The notes under the pieces were generated by a model. The model saw only the letters and a list, made by a program, of their open reading frames with translations, was not told where the DNA came from and searched no databases. Both the position numbers and the translations under genes were made by a program. 64,000 nt of DNA from NCBI GenBank assembly GCA_024138025.1, contig JAMXBD010000721.1, positions 372,001 to 436,000 of the forward strand, in the 5' to 3' direction. Positions within the stretch are counted from its first letter, which is position 1; every line of letters starts with the position of its first letter. This stretch comes from Combretum micranthum (taxonomy: Eukaryota; Streptophyta; Magnoliopsida; Myrtales; Combretaceae). Positions 1 through 12,084 of this stretch are shown in pieces.

Positions 1-3
1 ATG

Positions 4-389
4 TGTTACACACAATTCTAGTTGCATGTCGTTCCTTTTGAGCAAGTATACTTGCATCAAAAGAGGAAAAAAAAAAACAACAGCTGCTTGTTCTTTTGAT
101 TTAGTAGGAATTAGTCTAGTCATATGTCAGATGGTTTTACTTGATTTATTGTGTATATAATAGTTGTGAGTATGGAATGTATGTATGCGTTTATTTTTGG
201 GAGCAGGTGGCACAAGGATCGTAGTCCATGTGTTTAGGAACAACACACAATAAACCAAGTAAAACCATTTGACATATGACTAAACTAATTCCTACTAAAT
301 CAAAAGATCAAGCATTTGTTGTTTTTATATTTCAACGCAAATATACTGGCTCAAAAGGAACGACACGCAAACTAGAATTGTGTGTAACA
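4..389. repeat. Hairpin (foldback) MITE
   Basis: Two long inverted arms can be read directly: positions 4-154 and the reverse complement of 243-389 match over almost their whole length, starting from TGTTACACACAATTCTAG at both ends. The loop is 155-242. The arms differ by scattered substitutions and small indels, so the copy is not new. It abuts LINE coding sequence at about 395, so it probably inserted into that LINE. The left flank is only 3 bases, so a target duplication cannot be tested. Confidence 0.7.
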
Positions 390-394
390 AAATG

Positions 395-2470
395 TGGTTG
401 ACTAAGACGTCACAAACATTGCAAGCTCTCCTTGCATCAGGGATGATGTTAAAGGAGGTTAATTGCATAGTCATCTCATTAGTTCAAAAGGTTGAAAATT
501 CAAGTGGGTGTGATTACAAGCCTCTTAACGCAATCGTCTCTTATATATGCATATCAAGATTAGCAAACTATGAAAGACCTCCTACCCAGCTTAGTGGGGC
601 TGAACAATTTGCTTTCATAATGGAATGAATAGCAGACAACATTTTGCTTTCTTATGAACTATTGACTAGTTATCATCATCAAAATACCGTAAGGGGACGT
701 GCAATAAAAGTGGATTTAATGAAAGTGGATGGTATGGTTGAGTAAAGAATATGGAAGATACTCTTATAGCAATGATCCGTCCTGTCATGTTTGTAAATTC
801 AATAATAGAACGCATGTCTATTTCAAAGTGTTTAATCAGCTTAAACAGGGACCTAGTGGGGTTCTCCCCAAGTTCTTAAGGGTTAAGGCAAGATGATCAT
901 ATTACACTATTTATCTTCACTTTAGTTATGGAAGTCTTTTCCTACCTGATGAGAGAGAAACAAGGCAGAAAATCTTCATATTCAATTGGAGATGCATGGA
1001 GGAGTGCCTTTCTCAGCACTGTTTTGCATATGTTCTCATTTTATTCTCAAGTGCAAAGGTGGATTCAATTAAATGATTAAGCAGGCTATCATTGAGTTGA
1101 CTCTGACATCAGGTCCAAAAGCAAACCCAAATAAAAGTATTGTTTTTCTCAGTGGGGTTCCACAGCCATAAAAAACAAAAATTGAGGCAAATTATCAGTT
1201 TCCGCTTAGGGGTGTTACCAGTCAGATACCTTGGTATGCCTTTGATTCCTTCAAACTCAAAAGCTGTGACTAGCTTTGGCCAAAAAAAAAAGTTTTGACT
1301 AGCACTTGCAGCAGAGAATTTGCCAAGTGGATCTCTCAATGAACAAGAAGCTCCTATCTTATGTTGGGTAGGATCAATCAGCCAAGAAAATATTATTTTC
1401 AGCTCAAATTTATTGGTTCTCTTCATTCTTACATCCAAAGAGTATGCTTCAAGATTTTCCTCATAAGATGGCTATCCTTCAGAACAGGTCACAATAATGG
1501 TAAGAGTATAAGCACAAGTTTCTTGGACCAGGTACAATTGACTAAGTAGTTGGTACTCTGGCCATTATTGATGCTGCCGGCTTGCTGCTTGAAAGAAGGC
1601 AATGAAAATTAAACACATCCGGAACTTTTGCAGTGATCATGGAAGCATACCTTGGCCAAGCAGGGTTCATTCTCTTTTACCCAAAGGAGGACTAAGTTGT
1701 GAAAGTCCCAAGCCGATGTTCTTGGGTTAGATGGAAATTGCTCAGCTTGCATGTTTAAGTGAAGGATCTTTTTTTGCTGAAATACTGGAAATTGTTCGCT
1801 TATCTCTCTGCGGTTAGACAATTGGCAACCCTAGGCCCTTTTCATCAGATCCCTCACATAGGGAGCTCCATGATTCAGGTATTGCCCCTGAAGCTCCCAG
1901 CTACGCTCAATAATGAGTTCCTCTGATTGTGATCAGCCAGAAGGGCATATTTTGGACATGATTAGCATGATTGGCCCCTTGTTTCAAGCAGCTTGCTTAA
2001 TTGAAGCAGATGAAATTATTTGGTAGCCTAAACCAATGAAAAATTTCTCCATTAAGCTTTTCTATGAATCCCTCTGTAAGTTTTACATCAAGGTGCCTCG
2101 GACTGGATGTATCTGCTTTGCCAATCATGTCCCAGGCATGCTATTATATTGTGGATGGCTCAATAGGGTAGGTTATTTGCTATAATTAAATTGGTGGCAC
2201 GGGAGTCATAAAGTGGGATTTTGTGTACTTCATTTAAATGCTATTGAGACTCATGACCACCTCTTCAATTGGTTCTACACCAAAGATGTGTGGAAGAGAA
2301 TTATTCAGCAATTCAAGTGCTTAAGAAATTTTGGAACATGGTGCAACTCCATAGGGAGTCTGTGTAATGCTTTAAGGCTTAAATAACTTGCTTACAAGAG
2401 TGGTATGTGACCCCGGTTGCCACTGTATTTCCTTTGGAGGGAACAAAATGAGAGCATACTTGGGGGATTC
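395..2470 (+). pseudogene. Decayed LINE (L1-type non-LTR retrotransposon), reverse transcriptase to zf-RVT
   Basis: Broken reading frames on the plus strand give the usual order of a plant LINE ORF2. At about 400-560 there is the fragment LKEVNCIVISLVQKV, then near 700 GRAIKVDLMK (start of the RT palm). Around 1100-1250 come NPNKSIVFLSGVPQ and LGVLPVRYLGMPLIP, which are typical of plant LINE RT. Near 1700-1760 is CSWVRWKLLSL. The zinc-binding C-terminal region follows: ETHDHLFNW and KDVWKRII at about 2240-2310 and FLWREQNESIL near 2430-2460. Many stops and frame changes interrupt it, so it is dead. It lies antisense inside intron 8 of the VPS50-like gene. The 5' part, including the endonuclease, is not visible. 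Confidence 0.85.
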
Positions 2471-2937
2471 CCTTACAGCCTTGTGTTTTGGCAAATAGAT
2501 TAGTAAATGTCAAATTTATCAAAATGTCTAGGTGACACATTACTGATATAACAGTTTTGTGATTCCGAGCTATTTTTCAGAATTCAGATTCATATTGCTC
2601 CTAGTTTGCATTCTTTATATGTCTCGGATGTCTCCTACTGGCCATCGATGGCCTTCGTATTTACCCAACCACAACAACCCCCATCCCCAACCCCACCCCC
2701 ACCCCCCCCCCCCCAAAACCAAAAAAAAAAAGTGAGGCTGGGTAGTAGAAAATGCAGGAGGGGAAGAATGAGGGAAAGCTACAATTCCCCTATATTTGGA
2801 ATTAATGGGTACGATCCCAAATAATTATCAAAGCATAGCATTAGTAGAAATTCGGGAATGGATGCTCAATAAGTCTGGAATCATACCCACAAAATGTTTG
2901 AAATTAACTATGATTTTCGGCAGTTGTGTATATATAC
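2471..2937. other. Intron sequence with C-rich and A-rich tract
   Basis: This lies between the LINE and exon 8 of the VPS50-like gene. It holds a low-complexity run of C followed by A at about 2672-2741 and no recognisable coding sequence on either strand. The next expected exon of the gene was looked for here and in 1-2470 and was not found. Confidence 0.5.
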
Positions 2938-5900
2938 CTCAACTCCTCGACCCATCTCTTTTATTGCTGTCAGCTCTGAATATCCCTCTAAAATTTGTAA
3001 ATACTCTGACAAGACTTGAAATGCCTATTCCATGTTGAATTTTCAGATAATTAGAAATTTAGTGATAAACTGAACTGGCAATAATAAATTGAAAGAGATG
3101 AGACAGGTTCAGAGTTACAGTCACAACGTAACCCCATTAAACAGCAAAAGAAACCACCTTGTAGTAATTTCCTTCCTCAACAAGAGATTCAAGGGCCATT
3201 TGCATCTTTGTTGCATGTTGAAGTTCAGTCAACACCGGAAGCATGTCCTGCAAAAGTTAACAACATCACGCATTAAATTCACTCAATCAGTTCTTAGCCC
3301 AAAAGAAAAATCCTTCCCAGAAGGTTGTAGCCTCAATCCATTTTAATATATTTTATGCCGATACCTTATACCCAAACAAGGTAGTATTATAAGCTTTAAA
3401 AAAATAAAAGTCTATAAATCCACAATTCCTTTTTTTGCACTCTCTCTAAAATGAATAGTGCCGATTCCCTACAGTCAAGTCCAGCCAGTGTAGGAATAAC
3501 AAGTTTCTACACACTGTTTATCCTACACTGGAAAAGGCCAATTCTGAAATATTATATATATACACATGATTCTGTTTTCATTCAGTTCCTCTTCATGGTT
3601 AATCAAATAAAGTCGTCCTTTAAGCATCTCTGCACCCATCTTCCGCATGTACCCTCCATCTATCTACTTGTCAAATTAACCAATTCTCTAGCCCAGCCAA
3701 TCCCTATTTTCAAGAAATTGAAAAGTGATAATAACTCGTATTAGATGTGACCAGCATTACAGAAGCACTGATAAGCCCATCGTAATATTTATGGTACAGA
3801 TACAAAATAGTACCTTCAAGAATAGAGAATGATCATTTTTTTGCAACATTGAATTCACTACATGTCTTCTTCAACATAATTGAGCTCGGATGAACACCCA
3901 ATCCATATTAAACACCAAGGGTTAATATTTTCATTTGATATGCGTTTCCCTTCTAAAAAGCTAGATATCTTAAACCACACTATAGCATAAATAGAGGTAA
4001 GCTCCTCTACTATCAAGCACTCTTAAACCCTTTCATTCATGCAACACCATGTTAATTACTTTTCCACTTTAGGCTCTGCCCCTTTTCTCCAGACACTTCA
4101 CTCTAATGAGAGAGAATGTTCCTCCTATTATGTCTCCTAAGTATTGTTTCCCTTGAGCCAAAAGAAATCCATCTCAGCATAAACATAAAAAACTCCTGAG
4201 TGCTGACAATTGTTTAGCATCTAGAGGTGATTCTAAGCAAGTCAAAAAATTTGCAATGTACTCGAGCAACCCGGCCTCCATTTCAATTCAACATAATGAA
4301 AATAGGGAAGCTCCTCTACTATCAAGTCATTGTTCTTAAATATGGTTATTGATTATCAAGTCAAATTCAACTATTGAACTAAAAAGAGAATCCCTATGAA
4401 GCTTCTAAAATTTCCTCATATTCTGCAGTACTTTTTTCTGTTGGTTTTCACTCTTTTGACCTCAACTGACAAAAGAACAAAGTCTACCTATTTCTACTCG
4501 AATTGTTGGAGAAAATTGTTATGAACATAGGTACTTTCATTCAAGTCTAAATTCTTATTGTAGTTGATCTAGAACTAGTATGCAACTTGAGCTTGATTTA
4601 ACTTTTATACACTAAAAAATCTAGGAAGTTCAGCCACGCTTGAGTATATCAAGCAATAACATTAGTCTAGTTTGACCTCGGAAAAAAATTAATCCAGTAA
4701 AGACAAAATATAACATGAGTCTAATCAAACTCAAACTTGTTCGCATTATGTCAACATCTATCAATTGATATAATATGTATTCGCTTTCTTTTAAATATGT
4801 GGAACTCTTGATAGAGTGGATTTAAGAATCAAAATACTAACAATAACTACAAGAAGACAAACAATGGCTATGTTCTTAATGGGTTTGGAATGTAGGAGAA
4901 GAAGCATACTGCATACCAAAAGAGCTTGTTTTTTCTTCGAATTCGAATTCACAATTAGATCCCTTGAAACCTCATTCATTGATGAGGTAAGATGCCTTCT
5001 TCCATTCTGGAAAGCAATACCAATGACTAAAATTAAAGATATTACCAATGACATTTAAATAAAAAAACAAGAGACTCAAAACAATATATCCACATCTTGC
5101 ACAAGAACTGCCCAATCATCTATATCCCCATTCGTACCATGCTAATAACTGTAGCAATCTTCAAGTCCTTCTCCAGTTCTCTCACCAAATCCATCCCCTT
5201 CACTGACAATTCCAGGCGTTAGTGCATATTTTGAAGCTTTGCAAATAACAAAAAATGACAGTCCTTTAGGATCAGATACTAGTAATACTTAATCCTTCTG
5301 TTATATTCATGACAAACTCCTTGTCAAAATACCAATGATACTTATCATTGGTGCAATCTATCTGTTTGTAGGAAGAGTTGGGAGGAAAGAAAGAATATAT
5401 TTTAAACAAATACATGATTGTTTCATTTCTAAATTAACATTTCTTGTAATCCAGGCCATTTACTGAAATAAGATCCACAATTGAAAGCTAGGCTTTTTTC
5501 TTAAAAAGCATAGCATATCAGAGTCAATTATATAAAATAGATAGGGCAAATAGAGAGTTGGAGCTGTTTTACAACATAGAGGACAAAAGGTATAGTTACC
5601 CATATGTTTAGCAAACAACTTTTTAAGTATGCCTCAATAACATGGAGCCAATTTTTGCTACAATAAAAACAAAAGGATGTAATTAGAAATTAAATAAAGA
5701 AAAAGAAGAGTATGGTTTACTAACCCATTACTTCATGATGTTCCATAACCTGACGGGACAAGCATTCTGCAACTCTATCCAATTGTGCTAATCTAAGAGT
5801 GGCCTGTCAGAACAAAGAAATTTAAACCTAACAAAGATTGTAAAATTTATTAAAGAAGTTGAGGTATTAATCATCCATACTAACACTACAGTGAAGTATA

Positions 5901-8900
5901 ATTTTAATAGAGTATAGAAGAACATAGACATCATAAGTTGGGAAAAAAAAAAATAATATTTTATTGTGACATCACATCATTACATTCAAAGTTATCAGAC
6001 CATGCAATAATGAGAAAAAAATACCTGTTTCTCAAAATATTCCAATTCATTTTCCTCCGAGGGAATGTGCTCTAAAACATGCCTCACTGGATCAAAATCC
6101 TGCAGGCATTAAAAAAAAAAAAAAAAGTTTGCCCATGAAAACCATGTGCCCACAAGAGCATGACAAAATACTCAAATGAAACTGAAACACAATTAGCTAG
6201 TATTCACAAACTAGTACAAAGTTTAATCTAAGTCTAGAAAATGATTACAGATTCTATTGAGTTCTAACAAGTCATAAAACTTTGTCAAATTGAACCACAT
6301 ATATAGTGTGTTCATTTCACAGAAAATCTTTCCCGATTTTTTTCTAGATTTGTCATAATCAAAATGTGTCATTAAGTACTAACGTAGTAATTTCAAGACA
6401 TTGCAGACACAAATAGCTTTTAGCAGCACGGAAGGCAGTGACAAGATACATATGATTAAGAAAAATACAGATGGAAAATTTAAAAAAAAAAAAAAATTGA
6501 TTTCCATTTTCTAAAATGGAAATTGTTTTACCAGTTTTCCACTAACTTTTTTCCTGATGATTAGCCCCTATCACAATTTATTGACTACCACATTCGCCCC
6601 ACATCAAGAATTGCACTAAAAGCCATTAGTAACTCCAAAAGCTTGAGATTACTCTAATCATGTTAGAGAATTCTAAAGGTTTGATTATGACATATGGTAT
6701 ACCAAAAGAATTCAGAAGATATTCGACATGCAACATGCACACTTTAAGTTGCCCGAGAAAAGTTTCTCAAAATTTACAGATCTAAGCTGAGATGGGTGTG
6801 CAAGCACTGCCTAATTTTTCATTATGTTTGGAATCTTGGTTTTTCTGCAAATTCTTGAATGCATAATGTTTCAAGATCTGCTTAAATAATGTTCCCTCAC
6901 AGGATGTCATAAACATGAATTACACAATCCTAAAAAGTTTATGCAAGCCAATAACATTTGAGCACAATCATGACAAACAATATCAAAACCATTGACCACA
7001 ATAGGAAGTTTCTGAGGATTATCATTGCAAAAGCTTTCCTCGATGCTATGATTCACTGGGTTCTGAAAATACACCATTAAGACTTCAATAAAGCCATGAC
7101 TGGTTAAAATGTTCAGAAAGTTCCTTTCCCTGGGAATATCAAATCTAACACAGAGATCTCAAAAGGTTTTGTCTTTCTGGAGGAAAGCACCATAGTAAAA
7201 AATGGATTATACAATTGAGAACCTAACCAGGAGGGGACATATTCCTGCCTGACAGATTCTCTGCATGGTAAGTCAAGAAATGAATCACATATTAATAAAT
7301 TGCCGCTTGATGAGGACATTGTGGAGCTCAGTCCTTTTATTTTTGGACATACATGGTTTTGGCAACTTTGGTTAGAGAAGGACTTATGCTATAGGATGGA
7401 ATTCGGCCAATGAAAAGGTGTAAGGAGATGATTGATACTGCTAGTGTGACTTTACAGGGGAACTGAACTTCTAAAGACTGGTTCAGATATTTGGCTTTGC
7501 AAATGGATTACATAAACCAAATGTTTCCAGACATACCCATTTACAAAATAAAATTTGTTGTCAGCACAAGAGACAGGGGCTGCATGTAGATTAATTACCA
7601 GTATACAATCTAACTAAAAATGAGGATAGAGAAACTTCATAGTGACATCCTTGCACACCATAATCCTAGAAAGGAAGTATATGGTCCTCAAGGCCATATG
7701 AGAAAGGCCAAAAAGAATGCATACAAAGAAAAGAAACCTCTTCATAGAAGTCTTCTTCGATCTCCTCTACAGATTGAATAGCAGGCCTGCTTCCATATAT
7801 TGAATTTAATTCCGAGGAACTGGATGGGAGAATAAGCCTTTGATGAGGAGGTAGTCCTGCCAAAGCACGAGCGACTACTGCCGCTGCTGCAGCTCGAGCA
7901 GGCACCTGTGAGCAATAAATTTTATTGTACTTAAGGAAAAATAATAAGTAAAGTTGCTTCACCAGTTGAAATAAACTTAATGCACACGACATCAAGGAAG
8001 GCAACAAATCTCAAGATGGCCATTAGTAAAACTATGCCAAAGGTCAAGAAAGAAGACAATGTTCGAGAAGCTGGATTTACAGTGATTTTTAACCAAGGTA
8101 CAGTGATTTCTCAAGCAAGCAAGGCAGAGATATTAAAAAATAAAAAAAATAAAAAAAAGGTACTATCAATCATCTTCTACTCTTTAAAACCTTTTTTCCC
8201 CCCTAATTTAGTGGTCTTTAACTTCTTTGAACATGCAACAGCTAACACCCCATGCAGAAATAAGCCAATAACCAGAAAGAGGCCCTCTAATTCCCCTTGT
8301 GCCTGTATACAGTGCAGAATTTTCCTATCACCAAAAGTGCTGTTCAAGTACATAGTTCTTAATTTAGCTAAGGCAATCATTCACACACTAAGTTCTTACC
8401 AATTGAGTGAAAAGAAAACGTACATTACTCAAAATTATCTATAGAAGACAAAACTAACATTTGAAAAATAAGATAATTGCCCTAGAAGTACCTGAACTGC
8501 TATATCCATTAATTTTTCTTATACACCTTAAACATCCTGATTGCCTTCATGAAGTAGTATTTATGTCAGCATGAACATTAAGCTGTAGAATATTCAAGAA
8601 CTCAGATGGAATAAATAAGTAAACAATACTACGCATTTTGACTTATGGTTCGTACAATTTTCAGATTGAGAGAGGTCCTTGTCACTTGATTTAATTTTCG
8701 GAATCTGCTCTCAATCCTGCACCATTTTAGCATGGTAGAGTTCCTCACCACATAACTAAACTGCTGGTGTTCGAGAACAATACCATACAATTTTTACGGT
8801 GATAAAGTTCTTTGCTAACAGACTGAATTCCTCGTGTACGTGAACAATTGTCCATCATCATTGCAACTTCACATTCCAATTCAACAGTCAGTCTCTCCCT

Positions 8901-9445
8901 CAAAAATGATTAATTCGCCTATTCATAAACTTCAGTCGAGTCTCTACTCTACGGAACATAAACAACACTAAACTTCTTATAAAAGCAAATATTTATAGAC
9001 TCGAAAAAAGAAAATGCTATTTCGTCTTCAATTTCAGATTCTAAGCAACTTTTTTCACAATTTAGTCTGTCTCTCTCTCTGTAAATAAAAGAACTAGCTC
9101 ACTTAAAGAAACAGAAACTTCGATCAAACCATCACGAACACAACAGAAGACTCAAAGTGAAACTGATCACACACAAGTACGTACCTCAGGACGATCGGAA
9201 GCAGAAGGAAGAAGACCGAGCGATCTCGCTGACCTAACTGAGCTCAAAATCTTCTCACCAAAGTTCGTCAAATCCATACCGCCACCAGCACCCGCACCTC
9301 CTTGGAAAAGCAAGAATGGAACCAAGAACAAAACCCTAGAACTCTCAAATCCACCAAAACGAACTTCTCCTTCGTTCAAATCTCCGCCATTGAACAAGAA
9401 TGGATTGGTTAAAACGGTACCGAATGGGAACAGATTCGGCTGCAT
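2938..9445 (-). CDS. VPS50: Syndetin / VPS50-like vesicle-tethering protein, 5' eight exons (3' end outside window)
   Basis: Eight exons can be joined on the minus strand, all with GT-AG borders: 9185-9445 (codons 1-87), 7738-7905 (88-143), 6025-6099 (144-168), 5725-5803 (169-194 plus one base), 5138-5202 (to 216), 4917-5006 (217-246), 3158-3247 (247-276) and 2938-3024 (277-305). The start MQPNLFPFGTVLTNPF is at 9443-9445. Recognisable stretches are ILSSVRSARSLGLLP, PARAAAAAVVARALAGLPP, YGSRPAIQSVEEIEEDFYEE, DFDPVRHVLEHIPSEENELE, NGRRHLTSSMNEVSRDLIV and AFQVLSEYLQ. These match plant syndetin (CCDC132/VPS50) as I know it, and codons from about 170 on enter the Vps54_N-type helical domain. In animals VPS50 joins VPS51-53 in the EARP complex for endosomal recycling; the plant role is inferred. 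The C-terminal DUF2451 part would lie left of position 1. Intron 8 is longer than 2.9 kb and contains a LINE and a MITE. No frame break was seen. Confidence 0.92.
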
Positions 9446-10009
9446 TCTAGTTCCAAGCTTCCAGATCGCAGTCCATTGTTCGATCACGATTCAAGATCTA
9501 CAAAGTTAGGAATCCAAAGAGCTGATGGAAAATCGAGTTGTGTGTGATAAATGTGTAATTTCTGATTTTTCTTTAATTTTTTTTTTAGTTTTTCAGGAGG
9601 GATAATTATTTTGTATATGTAGACTTGGTAGCTCTTGCGAGGAACGGATATGTATTATTTTATTTAGGTGTTGATGTAACTTTGTGATTAATCAAGGATT
9701 TGACTGATCTTTGTGGATGATATTTGATGGCACTGGCAAATGTATGCCAAATGTTTATGCACCGGACAAACTAAGGAGCAAAGCGCATCATGAACCGAAA
9801 TTTAGTTTTCTTCATGTTCGGTTTACTTTTGACTTTTTAAGTTATGAAATAGGGCATACGATTTGGTTTATGACCAAATAGAGCGGTTCATGAACTGTTT
9901 CAAACCTAAAAACGCTAAACCAACACTTTGGCAATTTTACGAAAAATAAAAATCAAAAGAAAGGTTTAAAAAGTATAGATGCAATGTTCTTTTTGTGAGG
10001 CCATGTACA
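9446..10009 (-). promoter_or_regulatory. 5' UTR and upstream region of the VPS50-like gene
   Basis: This is the upstream flank of the minus-strand gene. An earlier in-frame ATG at 9485-9487 would add 14 residues, but the family start is the downstream one at 9445. I see no clear TATA box and no other gene. The AT-rich repeat begins at about 10010, so the proximal promoter is probably confined to these few hundred bases. Confidence 0.35.
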
Positions 10010-10209
10010 TGACATTCAAGGATGGGCCTAGACTTGGAAAATATTAATTTTTAAATTATATATTATATGTATATTATAAAAAGAAAACTAAGATATAAAA
10101 TTAATTATGATTTAATGGTTAAATATCTATATTTACATTAATGAGGTCATGGTTCAAATCTATGGTATATTTTTTTTACTTTTTTCAACATACATTTATA
10201 ATACGACAT

Positions 10210-10242
<33 letters not shown>

Positions 10243-10925
10243 TATATATATATTTTCTTTCGTAATAACTAATAATATTAAATTATTTTATCATAAAATT
10301 ATCAAATTAAATAATTCTAAATTACTATTTTATATTCAAAGTATACAACAAGTAATATTTATTTTTATCCGTGTTACAATTAAATATTATTGTACACTAA
10401 TCATATAATTTGATTTAGTAACTTTTTTTTCCTTCTATTAATGTTATATAAATGTTCATAAATTATTGAATAACTATCTTATCTACATATATTTTATTAG
10501 CTATTTGTGCCAAAACAATCCTATTACACATTAGTTATATAATTTGATTTAATAACATTATTTTTTTTTCATGTAATGTTAAGAAAATAGATAAGGAATA
10601 TTGAATAAATATCTCATCTAGATATATTTTATGCTTTGTTTTTATTAAAAGTAAAATTCATTCAAATATTAACTCTATATTTATTATAAATAATAAATTT
10701 TCAAGTAACATATACCATCTCTTATGAAATGCATCAATACTCTTGATTATTGTTTGAATGATTTTTTAAATGATGTTTTAGAAAATATCACATTAAAATC
10801 ATTTTGAAATTATCAAATATAATTGTAATAGTGAGTGAGTATTAATAAATAATTTTAAGATTAATTTTATTAAGGTTCCCCCTTCACGTTGTATAATCAT
10901 GTGTCCACTCCTAGTGATATTGATG
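10010..10925 (+). repeat. AT-rich dispersed repeat A, copy 1
   Basis: This stretch matches 54640-55460 in the same orientation over several hundred bases. Shared blocks include ATATAATTTGATTTAGTAAC and ATTAATAAATAATTTTAAGA, and both end in a similar ...TTGTATAATC... segment. A (CT)13 run lies at 10211-10236. A stretch near 10120-10160 resembles tRNA box A/B spacing (GGTTCAAATCT), but the match is weak. No coding capacity was found. The class is unknown; a non-autonomous DNA transposon is possible. Confidence 0.6.
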
Positions 10926-12084
10926 AGAACATGGCACTTAGTGATGGGATAACTTAAAGAGAATGATCGGAGGAGGAATAGTTAACCTCGATGTCTTGAT
11001 GAGTGAGTGAGGAAGCTTTGGTAGACCTTACACGTCAACCTTGCAATTATTCAGCAAATTGAAGTAATAACACACTTGGATTGTCTTGTTTGATCTTTGT
11101 GAGTGGAGCCTCTTTATAAAATGTTGCTTATCTTCTCCCCCAAGAGTTTTGAAATGAGAAGCAGTAGCTAAATATTTATAAGCACTTGACATGGACGATA
11201 ACTGTCAAATCATCTTTGTGATTGATAAATCACTTTAAAAAAGCCAATTCATGGTTATCTTGAATGAATTCCTCATGAGCAAAAGCCAATAGACATCTCC
11301 TACGTGTTTGCTTGCTTAAGAGGGATTAGATGCGATGAACCGATCCAACGATCCTATTCCAAACCCACCTTGTCAAATATTTCTAGTCATCCCAATAATT
11401 AAACTAGACTCACTAAACCCTATTATCACATCCCTACAAAGTATCCTAGTAATATCCATATAACATGTAACAAACTGAAATCGCATATGTTTATTTTATT
11501 CCATCTTATGCTTTTAGAAAGGTACATGTACATAAAATTACTAGAATACACTATGGCGTAGATAGTTAAAATAGGATTGAAAGTTATATAGAACAAAAAA
11601 TAAATTGCATACATATAAGTCATGTATAAGAATAACTTTACAAAAGTCTTTTATCATTACACTTAGCTTTACAATCATGGCTGTCAAAAGACCTCAGCGT
11701 CACCTTATAATAAAAATCTCCAAAAGTCTACATTTCATGACTTGCTTAAGCTATTACAAACATTGGTCTCTAAAGAACTTCATTACAAAAACAAGTATTG
11801 TCTTTCCGGTCCATGATCAACAACTCTAATCTCTATACTAGCTTCAACTTCTCAGTCTTGATCTTTCCCCTTAAGTCTTGGAAACAAAAAATCATGGGAG
11901 CATGAGCGTAACAAGCTCAATGAATAACCAAACCTTGATACAATCCAAATAATGCCAGACAATGTTTAGTTATCAAACATATGCAATGCAACAGTCATTC
12001 ATATGCAACAAACATAGTTTAGATGAATAAATCCAAACCAATTGAGATTTATGCCCTTGCTTGAGGGCTGAAGGACCAGCTTAA
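10926..12084 (-). other. Probable LTR-derived noncoding sequence
   Basis: There is no coding sequence. On the minus strand, about 11430-12060 reads like the 3' half of a plant Gypsy LTR: a TTATTCATTGAGCTTGTTACGCTCA-type stretch (near 11905-11930) and then a run rich in TGTAATGAA and TTTTGTAA. This is recognition by general style only; no LTR ends or target duplication were found. Confidence 0.3.

Noticed and set aside
2606..2824. Proline-rich plus-strand frame
   Set aside because: The prolines come from a poly(C) tract within an intron of the opposite-strand gene.
7980..8444. 154-codon plus-strand open frame
   Set aside because: It lies in intron 1 of the minus-strand VPS50-like gene and overlaps its exon 2 only by proximity. 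It has Lys/Asn-rich AT-driven composition and no domain.
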